From Clostridia bacterium (lineage in GTDB: Bacteria > Bacillota > Clostridia > Oscillospirales > Acutalibacteraceae), in NCBI GenBank assembly GCA_017465825.1, contig JAFTVI010000036.1:75174-112625 (forward strand): a stretch of DNA of 37,452 nucleotides, written 5' to 3'. Shown one piece after another: positions 8,351-17,477 of this stretch. The translations under genes were made by a program, and so were the position numbers. Within the stretch, counting starts at the first letter, position 1, and each line of letters begins with the position of its first letter. A model generated the notes under the pieces. It was given only the letters and a program-made list of their open reading frames with translations. It was not told where the DNA came from and searched no databases.

Positions 8351-8383
8351 AAGATGATTTAAAATGAGATAGTGGGTGAATTT

Positions 8384-8881
8384 TTGGTAATTTTAGGTAT
8401 CGACCCCGGATATGCCATTGTTGGTTACGGTGTTATTGAGTATAAAAACAATCACTTTAAGGTTCTTGATTTCGGCGCAGTTACAACCGACGCACATACT
8501 GATTTCAATGACCGACTGATGCATATCTATACACAGCTTTCAGCAATTATCGAAAGATTTTCCCCCGATGCAATGGCAATAGAAAAACTGTTTTTCAATA
8601 CAAACGCTAAAACCGCCATTGATGTAGCTCAGGCAAGAGGCGTTATTCTTCTGTCGGCAAAACAGCGCGGTCTCGGAATTTTTGAGTACACGCCCCTGCA
8701 GGTAAAGCAAAGTGTTGTAGGCTACGGCAGAGCAGAAAAAAAACAGGTGCAGGAAATGACAAAACTGCTTCTCAATCTCGAAAAGGTACCTAAACCCGAT
8801 GATACTGCTGATGCTCTTGCTATGGCTATTTGCCACGCTCATTCAAGCGGTTCGGCACTCGGTATGTTAAAGTATAAGTGA
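8384..8881 (+). CDS. ruvC: Holliday junction endonuclease RuvC
   Basis: Resolvase that cuts Holliday junctions in the RuvABC complex. The N-terminus reads (M)VILGIDPGYAIVGYG, with the first catalytic Asp in GIDPG. The family acidic residues follow in AIEKLFF and in the C-terminal DDTADALAMAICHAH. At 165 residues the length is normal. I chose TTG at 8384: AGTGGG (8371-8376) followed by TGA resembles a full Shine-Dalgarno and sits 7 bases before it. The alternative GTG at 8372 lies inside that site. RuvA starts 10 bases after the stop. Confidence 0.95.
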   Translation: MVILGIDPGYAIVGYGVIEYKNNHFKVLDFGAVTTDAHTDFNDRLMHIYTQLSAIIERFSPDAMAIEKLFFNTNAKTAIDVAQARGVILLSAKQRGLGIFEYTPLQVKQSVVGYGRAEKKQVQEMTKLLLNLEKVPKPDDTADALAMAICHAHSSGSALGMLKYK

Positions 8882-8891
8882 GGAAAATTCA

Positions 8892-9494
8892 ATGTTTTAT
8901 TCAATTACAGGCAATATAATCGCATCTGATGCAAGCTCTGTTGCTGTGGAATGTTCGGGCGTTGCATTCAAATGCAATGTATCATTGAACACATTAAAAA
9001 AAATCGGCTCAACAGGCAATAAGGTTACACTTTATACATATCTTTCAGTTAAAGAAGATGCACTTGACCTTTTCGGCTTTTATGATTTACAGGAGCTTGA
9101 CTGTTTTAAACTCCTTATTGCAATTTCAGGCGTAGGTCCGAAGGCGGCTCTTGCAGTTCTTTCGGAAATGACCCCCGAAAGACTTGCACTTGCAGTATCA
9201 AACGGTGACCATAAAGCCGTTACAAAGGCGCAGGGCGTGGGGCCGAAGCTCGCACAGCGTATAGTTCTTGAGCTTAAGGGTAAGCTGTCTGTTGATGTAT
9301 CGGGTGACGATACTGATGTTCTGTCCGATTATTCGGAATCGGCATCCGCAAACATAGCTGAAGCGGTTTCTGCACTTCAGTTTCTCGGCTATACACAGCA
9401 CGATGCATCAAAGGCTGTAAGATCATTGGATGCATCCCTGTCCGTTGAGGATATGATAAAGAAAGCTCTTGTTCTGCTTTCAAAAAATCTGTGA
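8892..9494 (+). CDS. ruvA: Holliday junction DNA-binding subunit RuvA
   Basis: RuvA tetramers bind the Holliday junction and load the RuvB motor. The protein has 200 residues: an OB-fold N-terminal domain (MFYSITGNIIASDASSVAVECSGVAFKCNV), two helix-hairpin-helix motifs (ISGVGPKAALAVLS and AQGVGPKLAQRIVLELKGKL), an acidic linker, and a C-terminal UBA-like domain (EAVSALQFLGYTQHDASKAV) that contacts RuvB. GTGAGGAAAA precedes the ATG and partly overlaps the ruvC stop codon region. Confidence 0.97.
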   Translation: MFYSITGNIIASDASSVAVECSGVAFKCNVSLNTLKKIGSTGNKVTLYTYLSVKEDALDLFGFYDLQELDCFKLLIAISGVGPKAALAVLSEMTPERLALAVSNGDHKAVTKAQGVGPKLAQRIVLELKGKLSVDVSGDDTDVLSDYSESASANIAEAVSALQFLGYTQHDASKAVRSLDASLSVEDMIKKALVLLSKNL

Positions 9495-9511
9495 GAAAAG
9501 GGTGATATGTT

Positions 9512-10537
9512 ATGCCAAATGAGGAAGAATACAGAATGATGTCTCCCGATTTCAATTCGGCAGATTCCGAAACGGAGGTTTCTTTAAGACCCAAAACTCT
9601 TGATGATTATATCGGTCAGGAAAAAGTTAAGGAAAATCTTAAAATATATATGGATGCGGCTTTGGGCAGAAATGAAACACTCGATCACGTTCTGCTTTAC
9701 GGTCCTCCCGGTCTTGGTAAAACCACTCTTGCAGGTATTATTGCCAATCAGATGGGAGTGCAGATAAGAGTAACATCCGGCCCTGCAATAGAAAAACCGG
9801 GCGATCTGGCAGCTTTGCTTACAAATCTTAACGAAGGCGACGTACTTTTCATTGACGAGATTCACCGTCTTTCAAGAAGTGTAGAAGAAGTTCTCTATCC
9901 TGCTATGGAAGACAATGTTATTGACATTATTATCGGCAAAGGTCCTTCCGCAAGGTCGATAAGACTTGATCTGAAAAAATTCACTTTGGTCGGTGCGACC
10001 ACAAGAGCAGGTCAACTCACAGCGCCTCTGCGCGACCGTTTCGGTGTTGTTTTAAGACTTGAACTGTACACACCTTACGAGCTTGCACAGATTGTTAAAA
10101 GAAGCGCATCTATTCTCGGTATCGATATTGACGAGGACGGCGCGTTGGAAATAGCATCAAGGTCAAGAGGTACACCGCGAATAGCCAACAGACTTTTAAA
10201 GCGAGCAAGAGATTTTGCTCAGGTTGTGGGAAGCGGTATGATTACCGAAACAGATGCAAGGCTTGCTCTTTCAAAAATGGAAATTGATGAATTGGGGCTT
10301 GATAATATTGACAGACTCATTCTCACAACAATGATAAATAATTACAACGGCGGACCTGTAGGTCTTGATACCATAGCCGCCGCAATAGGTGAAGAATCCG
10401 TCACAATTGAGGATGTGTACGAGCCTTATCTTATGCAGATAGGTTTCCTTGGCAGAACACCCCGAGGCAGAGTAGTTACCAATGCCGCATACGCACATTT
10501 AGGCATTGAAAAACCTGGTCAGCAGGGGCTGTATTAA
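9512..10537 (+). CDS. ruvB: Holliday junction branch-migration ATPase RuvB
   Basis: Hexameric AAA+ motor that drives branch migration. It shows [18 protein letters not shown] (26-43), Walker [10 protein letters not shown] (64-72), Walker B FIDEIHRL (DEIH 115-118), the sensor and arginine-finger region ([19 protein letters not shown]), sensor 2 [17 protein letters not shown], and a winged-helix C-terminus ([18 protein letters not shown]). The length of 341 residues is normal. It starts 17 bases after ruvA, so ruvC, ruvA and ruvB form one unit. Confidence 0.98.
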   Translation: MPNEEEYRMMSPDFNSADSETEVSLRPKTLDDYIGQEKVKENLKIYMDAALGRNETLDHVLLYGPPGLGKTTLAGIIANQMGVQIRVTSGPAIEKPGDLAALLTNLNEGDVLFIDEIHRLSRSVEEVLYPAMEDNVIDIIIGKGPSARSIRLDLKKFTLVGATTRAGQLTAPLRDRFGVVLRLELYTPYELAQIVKRSASILGIDIDEDGALEIASRSRGTPRIANRLLKRARDFAQVVGSGMITETDARLALSKMEIDELGLDNIDRLILTTMINNYNGGPVGLDTIAAAIGEESVTIEDVYEPYLMQIGFLGRTPRGRVVTNAAYAHLGIEKPGQQGLY

Positions 10538-10595
10538 AACAAAATTAATATTCATAAGCTATAAAATATACATTTAATGGAAGGAATTGATTTTA

Positions 10596-11945
10596 ATGGG
10601 TAGATTATTCGGCACAGACGGTGCAAGAGGTATTGCCAATACTGAAATTACAGTTGAGCTTGCTATGAAGATAGGCAGAGCTGCTGCAATGGTACTTGCG
10701 GAAAACACAGATCACAAGCCGAGAGTTCTTATCGGTGCTGACACAAGAAAATCAGCCGATATGCTTTCAGCTGCCATTGCATCCGGACTTTGTTCAGTAG
10801 GTGTAGACGTTCTTATGCTCGGCACGGTTCCCACTCCTGCTGTTGCGTATCTCGTAAAAGAGTACGGTTATGATGCAGGTGTAATGATTTCCGCATCACA
10901 TAACCCCTGTGAGTACAACGGCATTAAAATATTCCAGTCAACAGGCTATAAGCTTCCCGATGCTATGGAGCAGGAAATCGAAGCTATTATTCTTGATGAA
11001 GTAAAGACTCCTCCCGTTATCATCGGCGGAGGCGTAGGTAAAGTTACAATTGCACAGAATGCGATTTCAGATTATATAAATCACCTTGCTCATACCGCTG
11101 ACAGATTATTCTACGGTATGCGTATTGCCCTCGACTGTGCAAACGGTTCTGCAAGCGTTACTGCAAATACTCTTTTCAAACAGCTCGGAGCAGAATGCTT
11201 TGTAATCAATGCAAATCCCAACGGCACAAACATCAACGAAAACTGCGGTTCTACTCATATCGAAGCTCTTTCCGCATTTGTTGTTGAAAACGGTCTTGAT
11301 TTAGGCTTTGCTTTTGACGGTGATGCAGACAGACTTCTTGCGGTTGACAGAAACGGCAAACTTGTTGACGGTGATAAGCTTATGGGCATTGCCGCAAAGT
11401 ATTTTAAAGAAAAAAATAAGCTCAACGGCAATGCACTTGTTGCAACCGTTATGAGTAATATGGGGCTGTTTGCCTTCTGCGACAAAAACGGTATCAACTG
11501 TGAAAAGACCAAGGTCGGCGACAGATATGTTCTCGAATGTATGCTTGAAAAAGGCTATCATATCGGCGGTGAGCAGTCAGGCCACCTTATATTCCTTGAA
11601 CACGCTACTACAGGTGACGGTCAGCTCTCGGCAGTACAGATTCTCAATATCATAAGAGATACGGGCAAAACTCTTGACGAGCTTGCAGATGAAATCGAAA
11701 TTTTCCCACAGGTGCTTAAAAATGTTAAAGTATCAGCATTCGGTAAGCACAGACTTAGCGAAGATAAGGACATTAAGCTTGCAATTGAAGCAGCCGAGAA
11801 AGAACTCGGAGAAAACGGCAGAGTTCTTGTAAGAGCATCGGGCACAGAGCCTCTTGTAAGAGTAATGCTTGAAGGCAAGGACCTTGAACAGATTGAAAGA
11901 CTTGGCAGTACAATTGCCGAAATCGTAGCAGAAAGGCTTATTTAA
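10596..11945 (+). CDS. glmM: Phosphoglucosamine mutase
   Basis: Converts glucosamine-6-phosphate to glucosamine-1-phosphate, feeding UDP-GlcNAc for the cell wall. It begins MGRLFGTDGARG. The active-site loop SASHNP (99-104) carries the phosphorylated Ser101, the metal loop is DGDADR (241-246), and the C-terminal phosphate-binding loop is RASGTEPLVRVM. The length is 449 residues. A TTG three codons upstream is in frame, but AAGGA lies only one base from it and 10 bases from this ATG, so the ATG is preferred. It lies 58 bases after ruvB with no clear terminator or promoter between them. Confidence 0.97.
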   Translation: MGRLFGTDGARGIANTEITVELAMKIGRAAAMVLAENTDHKPRVLIGADTRKSADMLSAAIASGLCSVGVDVLMLGTVPTPAVAYLVKEYGYDAGVMISASHNPCEYNGIKIFQSTGYKLPDAMEQEIEAIILDEVKTPPVIIGGGVGKVTIAQNAISDYINHLAHTADRLFYGMRIALDCANGSASVTANTLFKQLGAECFVINANPNGTNINENCGSTHIEALSAFVVENGLDLGFAFDGDADRLLAVDRNGKLVDGDKLMGIAAKYFKEKNKLNGNALVATVMSNMGLFAFCDKNGINCEKTKVGDRYVLECMLEKGYHIGGEQSGHLIFLEHATTGDGQLSAVQILNIIRDTGKTLDELADEIEIFPQVLKNVKVSAFGKHRLSEDKDIKLAIEAAEKELGENGRVLVRASGTEPLVRVMLEGKDLEQIERLGSTIAEIVAERLI

Positions 11946-11946
11946 A

Positions 11947-12810
11947 ATGCGAATTTCCGATAAATGGGCAGATTATGAATTAATTGACTGTTCAGGCGGT
12001 GAACGCCTTGAGCGTTGGGGCAATGTCACGCTTATCCGTCCCGACCCTCAGGTAATATGGAATACTCCCAAAAAACATCCTCTGTGGAGAAATGCGGATG
12101 CGAGATATTTCCGCTCAAACAGCGGTGGCGGCAAATGGGAGGTTTATAAAAACATTCCTGACCGCTGGACAATAGACTATAATCAGCTCACATTCAATAT
12201 AAAAACAATGGGTTTCAAGCACACCGGGCTTTTTCCCGAGCAGGCTGTAAACTGGGACTTTGTTGCCGATACAATCAAAAAACAGGACAGGGAAGTCAAG
12301 GTTCTCAACCTGTTTGCATACACAGGCGGCGCAACAGTTTCCGCACTCAAAGCGGGTGCGGCTGTTACTCACGTTGACGCATCAAAGGGTATGGTACTGT
12401 GGGCAAAAGAGAATTCAGTATCATCAGGTACTGATAAAATGCCTGTAAGATGGCTTGTTGATGACTGTATAAAGTTCGTTGAGAGAGAAATAAGGCGCGG
12501 CAATCATTATGACATTATAATAATGGACCCGCCATCATACGGCAGAGGACCGGGCGGAGAAGTATGGAAGCTGGAGGACGAAGTATATCACCTCTGCAAT
12601 CTATGCAGAGAGCTTCTCACGCAGGACTCACTGCTCTTCCTGCTCAATTCATACACAACGGGGCTTTCTCCCGCTGTTATGCAGTACATACTCGGCTCTG
12701 TTATAAAGCCTGTTTTCGGCGGAAGTGTTTCTGCCGATGAATTGGGACTTCCCGTTACATCTACAGGCTTGTGTCTGCCTTGCGGCTCAACCGCCGTCTG
12801 GCAGAAATAA
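11947..12810 (+). CDS. Class I SAM-dependent methyltransferase, RlmI-like (COG1092)
   Basis: A protein of 287 residues that begins one base after the glmM stop codon, which suggests translational coupling. It has the COG1092 pattern: HTGLFPEQAVNWDF (92-105), the SAM loop VLNLFAYTGGAT (119-130), HVDASKGMVLWAKEN (142-156), and the catalytic motif IMDPPSYGRG (192-201). The family includes the 23S rRNA m5C1962 methyltransferase RlmI, but the N-terminal PUA domain of RlmI is missing here, so the substrate may be another RNA site. DPPSYGRG is typical of this short Firmicutes form. Confidence 0.88.
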   Translation: MRISDKWADYELIDCSGGERLERWGNVTLIRPDPQVIWNTPKKHPLWRNADARYFRSNSGGGKWEVYKNIPDRWTIDYNQLTFNIKTMGFKHTGLFPEQAVNWDFVADTIKKQDREVKVLNLFAYTGGATVSALKAGAAVTHVDASKGMVLWAKENSVSSGTDKMPVRWLVDDCIKFVEREIRRGNHYDIIIMDPPSYGRGPGGEVWKLEDEVYHLCNLCRELLTQDSLLFLLNSYTTGLSPAVMQYILGSVIKPVFGGSVSADELGLPVTSTGLCLPCGSTAVWQK

Positions 12811-12843
12811 AGAGAAAATCAGTAATTATTAAGGAATTTATAA

Positions 12844-13710
12844 ATGAACGATAATACACTTATAAGCTTCAGAGATGTATCGTACAGATACGAATCAGAT
12901 ACCGATACACCTTTACCGCTTGCTCTTAAGAATATTAACATAGATATAAAAAAAGGTGAATTTGTTGCAATTCTCGGTCATAACGGCTCGGGAAAATCAA
13001 CCATTGCCAAGCTTTCCAACGCTATAATTATGCCTGAAAGCGGTAAGGTATATATCAAAGGTATGGATACTGTCGATGAAAAACTTGAATACGATATCAG
13101 GCAGACTGTCGGTGTGGTTTTTCAGAATCCCGATAACCAGATCGTTGCCACGATTGTAGAAGAGGATGTTGCATTCGGCCCCGAAAATTTAGGTATAGAG
13201 CCGAAAGAAATCCGCAAAAGGGTAGACGATGCTCTTAAATCGGTTGGAATGTATGATTACCGCTTTCATCAGCCTCATAAACTCTCAGGCGGTCAGAAGC
13301 AGAGAGTTGCAATTGCAGGTATTATGGCAATGCAGACTGAATGTATCGTTCTTGATGAACCTACCGCTATGCTTGATCCCAAGGGCAGGGAAGAGGTTAT
13401 GACTGCTATGCAACGCCTTAATAAAGAGCTGGGCATAACAGTTGTGCTTATAACTCATTATATGGACGAAGCAGTAAAAGCAGACCGTGTTATTGTTATG
13501 GATTCGGGTGAGGTTGTGCTTGACGGCACACCGAGAGAGGTTTTCTCTCAGCCTGATATTATTGAACACGCAGGTCTTGAGCTGCCGGAGAGCGCAAAGC
13601 TTGCAAATGAGCTTCGCAAAAACGGCGTTGAGCTTCCCGAAGGTATTCTCACACCTGAAGAATTTATTGAAGCTTTTAAATTCTGCGTTTCGGGAGGAAA
13701 TGAAAAATGA
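12844..13710 (+). CDS. ecfA1: ECF transporter ATPase EcfA1
   Basis: One of the two ATPases that power energy-coupling-factor uptake of vitamins or metals. The motifs are complete: Walker A GHNGSGKST (45-53), Q-loop Gln94 in VFQNPDNQIVATIVEEDVAFGPENLG (a pattern characteristic of EcfA), signature LSGGQ (147-151), Walker B IVLDEP with Asp171-Glu172, and switch His205. The stop codon overlaps the ecfA2 start in ATGA. It has 288 residues. No substrate-binding S component is encoded in the window, so the cargo is not defined; group II ECF cores serve several S proteins encoded elsewhere. Confidence 0.96.
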   Translation: MNDNTLISFRDVSYRYESDTDTPLPLALKNINIDIKKGEFVAILGHNGSGKSTIAKLSNAIIMPESGKVYIKGMDTVDEKLEYDIRQTVGVVFQNPDNQIVATIVEEDVAFGPENLGIEPKEIRKRVDDALKSVGMYDYRFHQPHKLSGGQKQRVAIAGIMAMQTECIVLDEPTAMLDPKGREEVMTAMQRLNKELGITVVLITHYMDEAVKADRVIVMDSGEVVLDGTPREVFSQPDIIEHAGLELPESAKLANELRKNGVELPEGILTPEEFIEAFKFCVSGGNEK

Positions 13711-14570
13711 CAGTTCTCGAAGCAAAAAATTTATCATATGAATATTCAGTCGGTACTCCCTTTCAGGTTACCGCAATTAAAAATATAAATTTAACCGTTG
13801 AAAAAGGTGAAATGCTTGCAATTATCGGTCATACCGGTTCGGGTAAATCAACTCTCATTCAGCATTTCAATGCTCTTTTTCAGCCCACTGAGGGGCAGAT
13901 ATTTCTCAACGGCAAGGATATAAACGAAAGTAAAGAATCTGCACACGCCGCAAGGTTTAAAGTTGGACTTTGCTTTCAGTACCCCGAATATCAGCTTTTT
14001 GAATCAACTGTATATAAAGATATCGCGTTCGGTCCTTCCAATATGGGGCTTTCCGATGCAGAAATTGACGCCCGTGTAAGAAGAGCCGCCGCTTTTACAG
14101 GCATCCGTGATGATATGCTTGAAAAATCCCCCTTTGATTTATCGGGCGGTGAAAAAAGGCGTGTCGCAATTGCAGGCGTTATGGCTATGGAGCCCGAAGT
14201 TCTTATTATGGATGAACCTGCAGCAGGTCTTGACCCCCGAGGCAGAAAAACGATTCTTGAACTTATTAAAAATTACCGTGAAACTACGGGCAGCACCGTT
14301 ATTATAGTTTCTCACAGTATGGAGGACGTTGCATCTGTTGCTGACAGAATCGTTGTTCTCAATAAAGGCACGGTTGCGCTCAGCGGCAGTGTGGATGAGG
14401 TTTTTTCTCACGCAGATGAGCTTGTTGAAATGGGACTTAATATTCCGCAGATAACAAAAATTTTCGCTGAGCTTAAAAAGTCAGGTTATGACCTGAACAC
14501 GTCCGTATATACCTCCGAGCAGGCAAAAAATGAGATTCTGCGTTATCTTCAAAAGGGAGGTAATGCATAA
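13707..14570 (+). CDS. ecfA2: ECF transporter ATPase EcfA2
   Basis: Partner ATPase of EcfA1. Walker A GHTGSGKST (41-49), Gln91 in CFQYPEYQLFESTVYKDIAFGP, signature LSGGE (145-149), Walker B LIMDEP with Asp169-Glu170, switch His203. The Q-loop form FQYPEYQLF and LSGGE mark it as the A2 subunit rather than a copy of A1. It overlaps ecfA1 by four bases and its TAA directly abuts the ATG of ecfT, so the three are translated as a coupled set. The ribosome binding site GGGAGG lies inside ecfA1. Confidence 0.96.
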   Translation: MTVLEAKNLSYEYSVGTPFQVTAIKNINLTVEKGEMLAIIGHTGSGKSTLIQHFNALFQPTEGQIFLNGKDINESKESAHAARFKVGLCFQYPEYQLFESTVYKDIAFGPSNMGLSDAEIDARVRRAAAFTGIRDDMLEKSPFDLSGGEKRRVAIAGVMAMEPEVLIMDEPAAGLDPRGRKTILELIKNYRETTGSTVIIVSHSMEDVASVADRIVVLNKGTVALSGSVDEVFSHADELVEMGLNIPQITKIFAELKKSGYDLNTSVYTSEQAKNEILRYLQKGGNA

Positions 14571-15383
14571 ATGATTAAAGATATTACATTAGGTCAGTAT
14601 TTTCCGGGTGATTCGTTCATTCACAAGCTCGATCCCAGATTCAAGCTGATATTTACAGTTTTTGTTCTTGTTGAAATATTCCTTTGCAAGAACTTCCTTT
14701 CATTGGGGCTTATTTTCCTGTTTTCAATTGCCTGTGGGTTGATTTCAAAAATATCATTCAAGGTTATTATGAAAGGCCTTAAAATGATATATCTGCTTAT
14801 ATTTTTCACATCGGCATTGCAGATTTTTTATAACAAAACAGGCACCCCGATTGAAATTTTCGGCGGTAAAATCACAACAGGCGGCATTTTTACGGCAATT
14901 TTTATGGCAGTAAGAATAATATCCCTCATTTTTGTAAGCTCTCTTCTTACTTATACAACATCTCCCACCGCGTTGACAGACGGTCTTGAAAGATTGCTTT
15001 CACCCCTTAAAAAGCTTCATATTCCCGTTGATACGCTTGCAATGATGATGACTATTGCACTTCGGTTCATTCCTACTCTCATTGAAGAGATATATAAAAT
15101 AATGAATGCACAGAAGGCGAGAGGTGCAGACCTCGAAAACGGCAATATCATTAAGCGTGCAAAAGCTCTCGTACCTATATTTATTCCACTTTTTGTAAAT
15201 TCATTCAGAAGAGCGTATGAGCTTGCTTTTGCTATGGAATGTCGTTGCTATAACGGCAGTAACCGCAGAACAAGAATGAAAAAAATGCATACAGGCTGGC
15301 GTGATATCGTTGCCCTTTGTGTCGTTTTGTTAATTCTTGCGGCAATAATTCTTCTCAATCATTTTTTCGGAGCTGTTATTTAA
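14571..15383 (+). CDS. ecfT: ECF transporter transmembrane component EcfT
   Basis: A membrane protein of 270 residues that couples the ATPases to interchangeable S components. It begins with the family signature FIHKLDPRFKLI (16-27), has several membrane helices (for example 24-60, 71-86, 104-128 and about 245-265), and carries the coupling-helix motif Ala183-Arg184-Gly185 in AQKARGAD. The second coupling motif reads AMECRCY (221-227), a variant of the usual x-R-G. AAAGGGAGG precedes the ATG. The final A of its TAA stop is the first base of the truA start codon. Confidence 0.95.
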   Translation: MIKDITLGQYFPGDSFIHKLDPRFKLIFTVFVLVEIFLCKNFLSLGLIFLFSIACGLISKISFKVIMKGLKMIYLLIFFTSALQIFYNKTGTPIEIFGGKITTGGIFTAIFMAVRIISLIFVSSLLTYTTSPTALTDGLERLLSPLKKLHIPVDTLAMMMTIALRFIPTLIEEIYKIMNAQKARGADLENGNIIKRAKALVPIFIPLFVNSFRRAYELAFAMECRCYNGSNRRTRMKKMHTGWRDIVALCVVLLILAAIILLNHFFGAVI

Positions 15384-16117
15384 TGCGAAATCTTAAATTA
15401 AAGCTTATGTATAACGGCAAAGCTTATCACGGCTGGCAGGTGCAGGCTAATGCAGATACCGTTCAGGGCAGACTTGAAAGTGCCGTTGAAGCTGTTTTTG
15501 GCGAGCATCTTACTGTTTACGGTTGCAGTCGTACTGATGCAGGAGTGCACGCCAATGAATATTTCTGCAATTTCAGAACAGAAAAATCAATTTCCTGTGA
15601 ATCCGTAGTAAAGGCTCTTAATGCAAATCTGCCCGATGATATTGCAGTTTTTGCCTGTGAGGAAGTCCGTGAAGATTTCCATTCAAGGTTTGACTGTAAA
15701 TCCAAGCGATACGTTTATAAAATATGGAATTCACAGATTAAAAATCCCTTTCTCACTCATACTGCCTGCCATTACAAATACAGATTGGATGAAAATCTCC
15801 TTAATGAAGCCGCGCAAAGCTTCATCGGTACATACGATTTTAAAGCATTCTGCTCAGCAGGCAGTAGTGTTACCGATACAGTGCGTACTGTAAAAGCTGC
15901 ATCAGTTGTCCGTCAGGGTGATACGGTGATATTTTCAGTTGAAGCAGATGGCTTTCTTTACAATATGGTAAGGATTATGGTCGGCACACTTATAAACGTA
16001 AACGAAGGTAAAATTGACAAAAACGATATTCAATATATTATCCGATCGGCAGACAGAGCCAATGCCGGTGTTACTGCACCTGCACAGGGTTTGTTTTTAG
16101 ATAAAGTATTTTATTGA
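15383..16117 (+). CDS. truA: tRNA pseudouridine(38-40) synthase
   Basis: Makes pseudouridine at positions 38-40 of tRNA anticodon arms. The start MRNLKLKLMYNGKAYHGWQVQ is the canonical TruA N-terminus. The catalytic Asp52 lies in CSRTDAGVHA (48-57). The later motif FLYNMVRIMVGTL is also typical. The length is 244 residues. The ATG overlaps the ecfT stop (TAATG). A longer in-frame start at 15317 inside ecfT is rejected because the family begins here. ecfA1-ecfA2-ecfT-truA is a widespread Firmicutes order. Confidence 0.96.
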   Translation: MRNLKLKLMYNGKAYHGWQVQANADTVQGRLESAVEAVFGEHLTVYGCSRTDAGVHANEYFCNFRTEKSISCESVVKALNANLPDDIAVFACEEVREDFHSRFDCKSKRYVYKIWNSQIKNPFLTHTACHYKYRLDENLLNEAAQSFIGTYDFKAFCSAGSSVTDTVRTVKAASVVRQGDTVIFSVEADGFLYNMVRIMVGTLINVNEGKIDKNDIQYIIRSADRANAGVTAPAQGLFLDKVFY

Positions 16118-16128
16118 GGTTGATAAAA

Positions 16129-17466
16129 TTGCGTAATATTAATAATGAAAAAAGAATCATTTCCGAGGAATCAAACGGTGTAACACGCATTTATCCGGAT
16201 GATGACAAAGAAAAGGTTGTCCGAAAGAAAAAGAAAAAAAGCAAAAATAAAAACAAAAATACTGCTCCCTTTTCTTCGAAAATACTGATTCTTGCTGTTG
16301 CGGCAATTCTTCTGCTTGTGTTTCTCTTAGCCAACGGCGCATCCGGCGGTTTTGTTTCAACCGTAAACGGCAAAATGGTGGCGGCACTTACAAAAAATTC
16401 CGTCGATGAATTTGATTATTCCGTAGATGCGGAAAATATATATGCATTTTCTTCAAATAAGGACGGATTTGTTCTTCTTGCCGATGCTGAAATTGCTTTC
16501 ACGGATGCATCAGGCGAAATATTTGCACGTCAACAGCATTCCTACAGCAATCCTGTGCTTGTGCAGAGAGATAACAGATGTATGATTTTTGACAAAGGTG
16601 AGTCAACGTATTCTCTTATGAAAAATATGTCTCTTGTTTCACAGCAGTCGGTTAATGAGGATATAATCAATGCGGCAATCAGCAGTAAAAGTAATTATGC
16701 AATTGCAGTAAGAGAAAAAGACAGTGCAAAATGTATTCTTTACGGCTTTAACGGCAATGGTAAGCTTATTTACCAATGGAATTGCACAAACGGATATATA
16801 GCTGATGTTGCTATGAATGATTCCGGCTCAAAGGTTGCCGTAACCGTAATCAATGCGGAAAATGCCGTTCTTTGCTCGTCTGTGTATGTTCTTGATTTTG
16901 AATACGATACCGCATATGCTCAGTTTGATTATGCAGATGAAACAGTAATCGGAACAAAATTCCTGTCCGATAAGAAAATACAAGTTGTAACAGACAAACG
17001 GTTATACCTCATATCTGCAAAAGAGCAGGAGGTTGTATATGAATATGATTCAGCTGATATTGCCTATGCAAATGTTACTGAGGATGCTTATACGGCTGTA
17101 GTTACTAAATCATACGTTCACGATGACAGCTATACACTTTCTGTTTTTACTTCATCGGGTAAACTTAAGTACAGCGTTGAGCTGACAGGTGAGGTTTGCG
17201 GACTTGACTCATCAAACAAAAGCATCGCCGTATTGTTTAATGATAAAACCGAAACATATTCTTCAAGCGGCAAGCTTGTAGGCACAACAACAGGTCTGCA
17301 TTATTATAAGGATATTGTAATAAACGGTAATTATCTTTTTGTTCTTTCTTCGGATTCGGTAAAAAAATGTACCGCTTACGGAAATTATGAGGCCGTTTAC
17401 AATTATGGCTATGATGATACAGCCGATGATGCGGTTGTTGATTATTTTGAAGATGAAACGGTATAA
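16129..17466 (+). CDS. DUF5711-type single-pass membrane protein with beta-propeller-like ectodomain
   Basis: A protein of 445 residues starting with TTG, 8 bases after GAGGT that overlaps the end of truA. The order is a short cytoplasmic part, a Lys/Asn-rich stretch at 31-43 (positive-inside signal), one membrane helix at about 50-69 (KILILAVAAILLLVFLLANG), and a large external region. That region has repeated strand pairs such as ENIYAFSSNKDGFVLLAD, RLYLISAKEQEVVYEYD and LKYSVELTGEVCGLDSSNKS, resembling WD/PQQ-like propeller blades. This matches proteins I know as DUF5711 in Ruminococcaceae. The function is unknown. An earlier in-frame TTG at 16114 lacks a suitable ribosome binding site. 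cvpA follows after 11 bases. Confidence 0.78.
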   Translation: MRNINNEKRIISEESNGVTRIYPDDDKEKVVRKKKKKSKNKNKNTAPFSSKILILAVAAILLLVFLLANGASGGFVSTVNGKMVAALTKNSVDEFDYSVDAENIYAFSSNKDGFVLLADAEIAFTDASGEIFARQQHSYSNPVLVQRDNRCMIFDKGESTYSLMKNMSLVSQQSVNEDIINAAISSKSNYAIAVREKDSAKCILYGFNGNGKLIYQWNCTNGYIADVAMNDSGSKVAVTVINAENAVLCSSVYVLDFEYDTAYAQFDYADETVIGTKFLSDKKIQVVTDKRLYLISAKEQEVVYEYDSADIAYANVTEDAYTAVVTKSYVHDDSYTLSVFTSSGKLKYSVELTGEVCGLDSSNKSIAVLFNDKTETYSSSGKLVGTTTGLHYYKDIVINGNYLFVLSSDSVKKCTAYGNYEAVYNYGYDDTADDAVVDYFEDETV

Positions 17467-17477
17467 GAGGTGACATA

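Noticed and set aside
5513-8383. Horizontal acquisition of the inverted unit between der and ruvC
   Set aside because: No integrase, repeats, tRNA or clear change in codon use is visible at its borders, so recent transfer is not supported.
13285-13737. Open frame of 150 codons on the minus strand
   Set aside because: It is antisense to the end of ecfA1, rich in Cys, His and Asn as expected from a shadow frame, with no motif.
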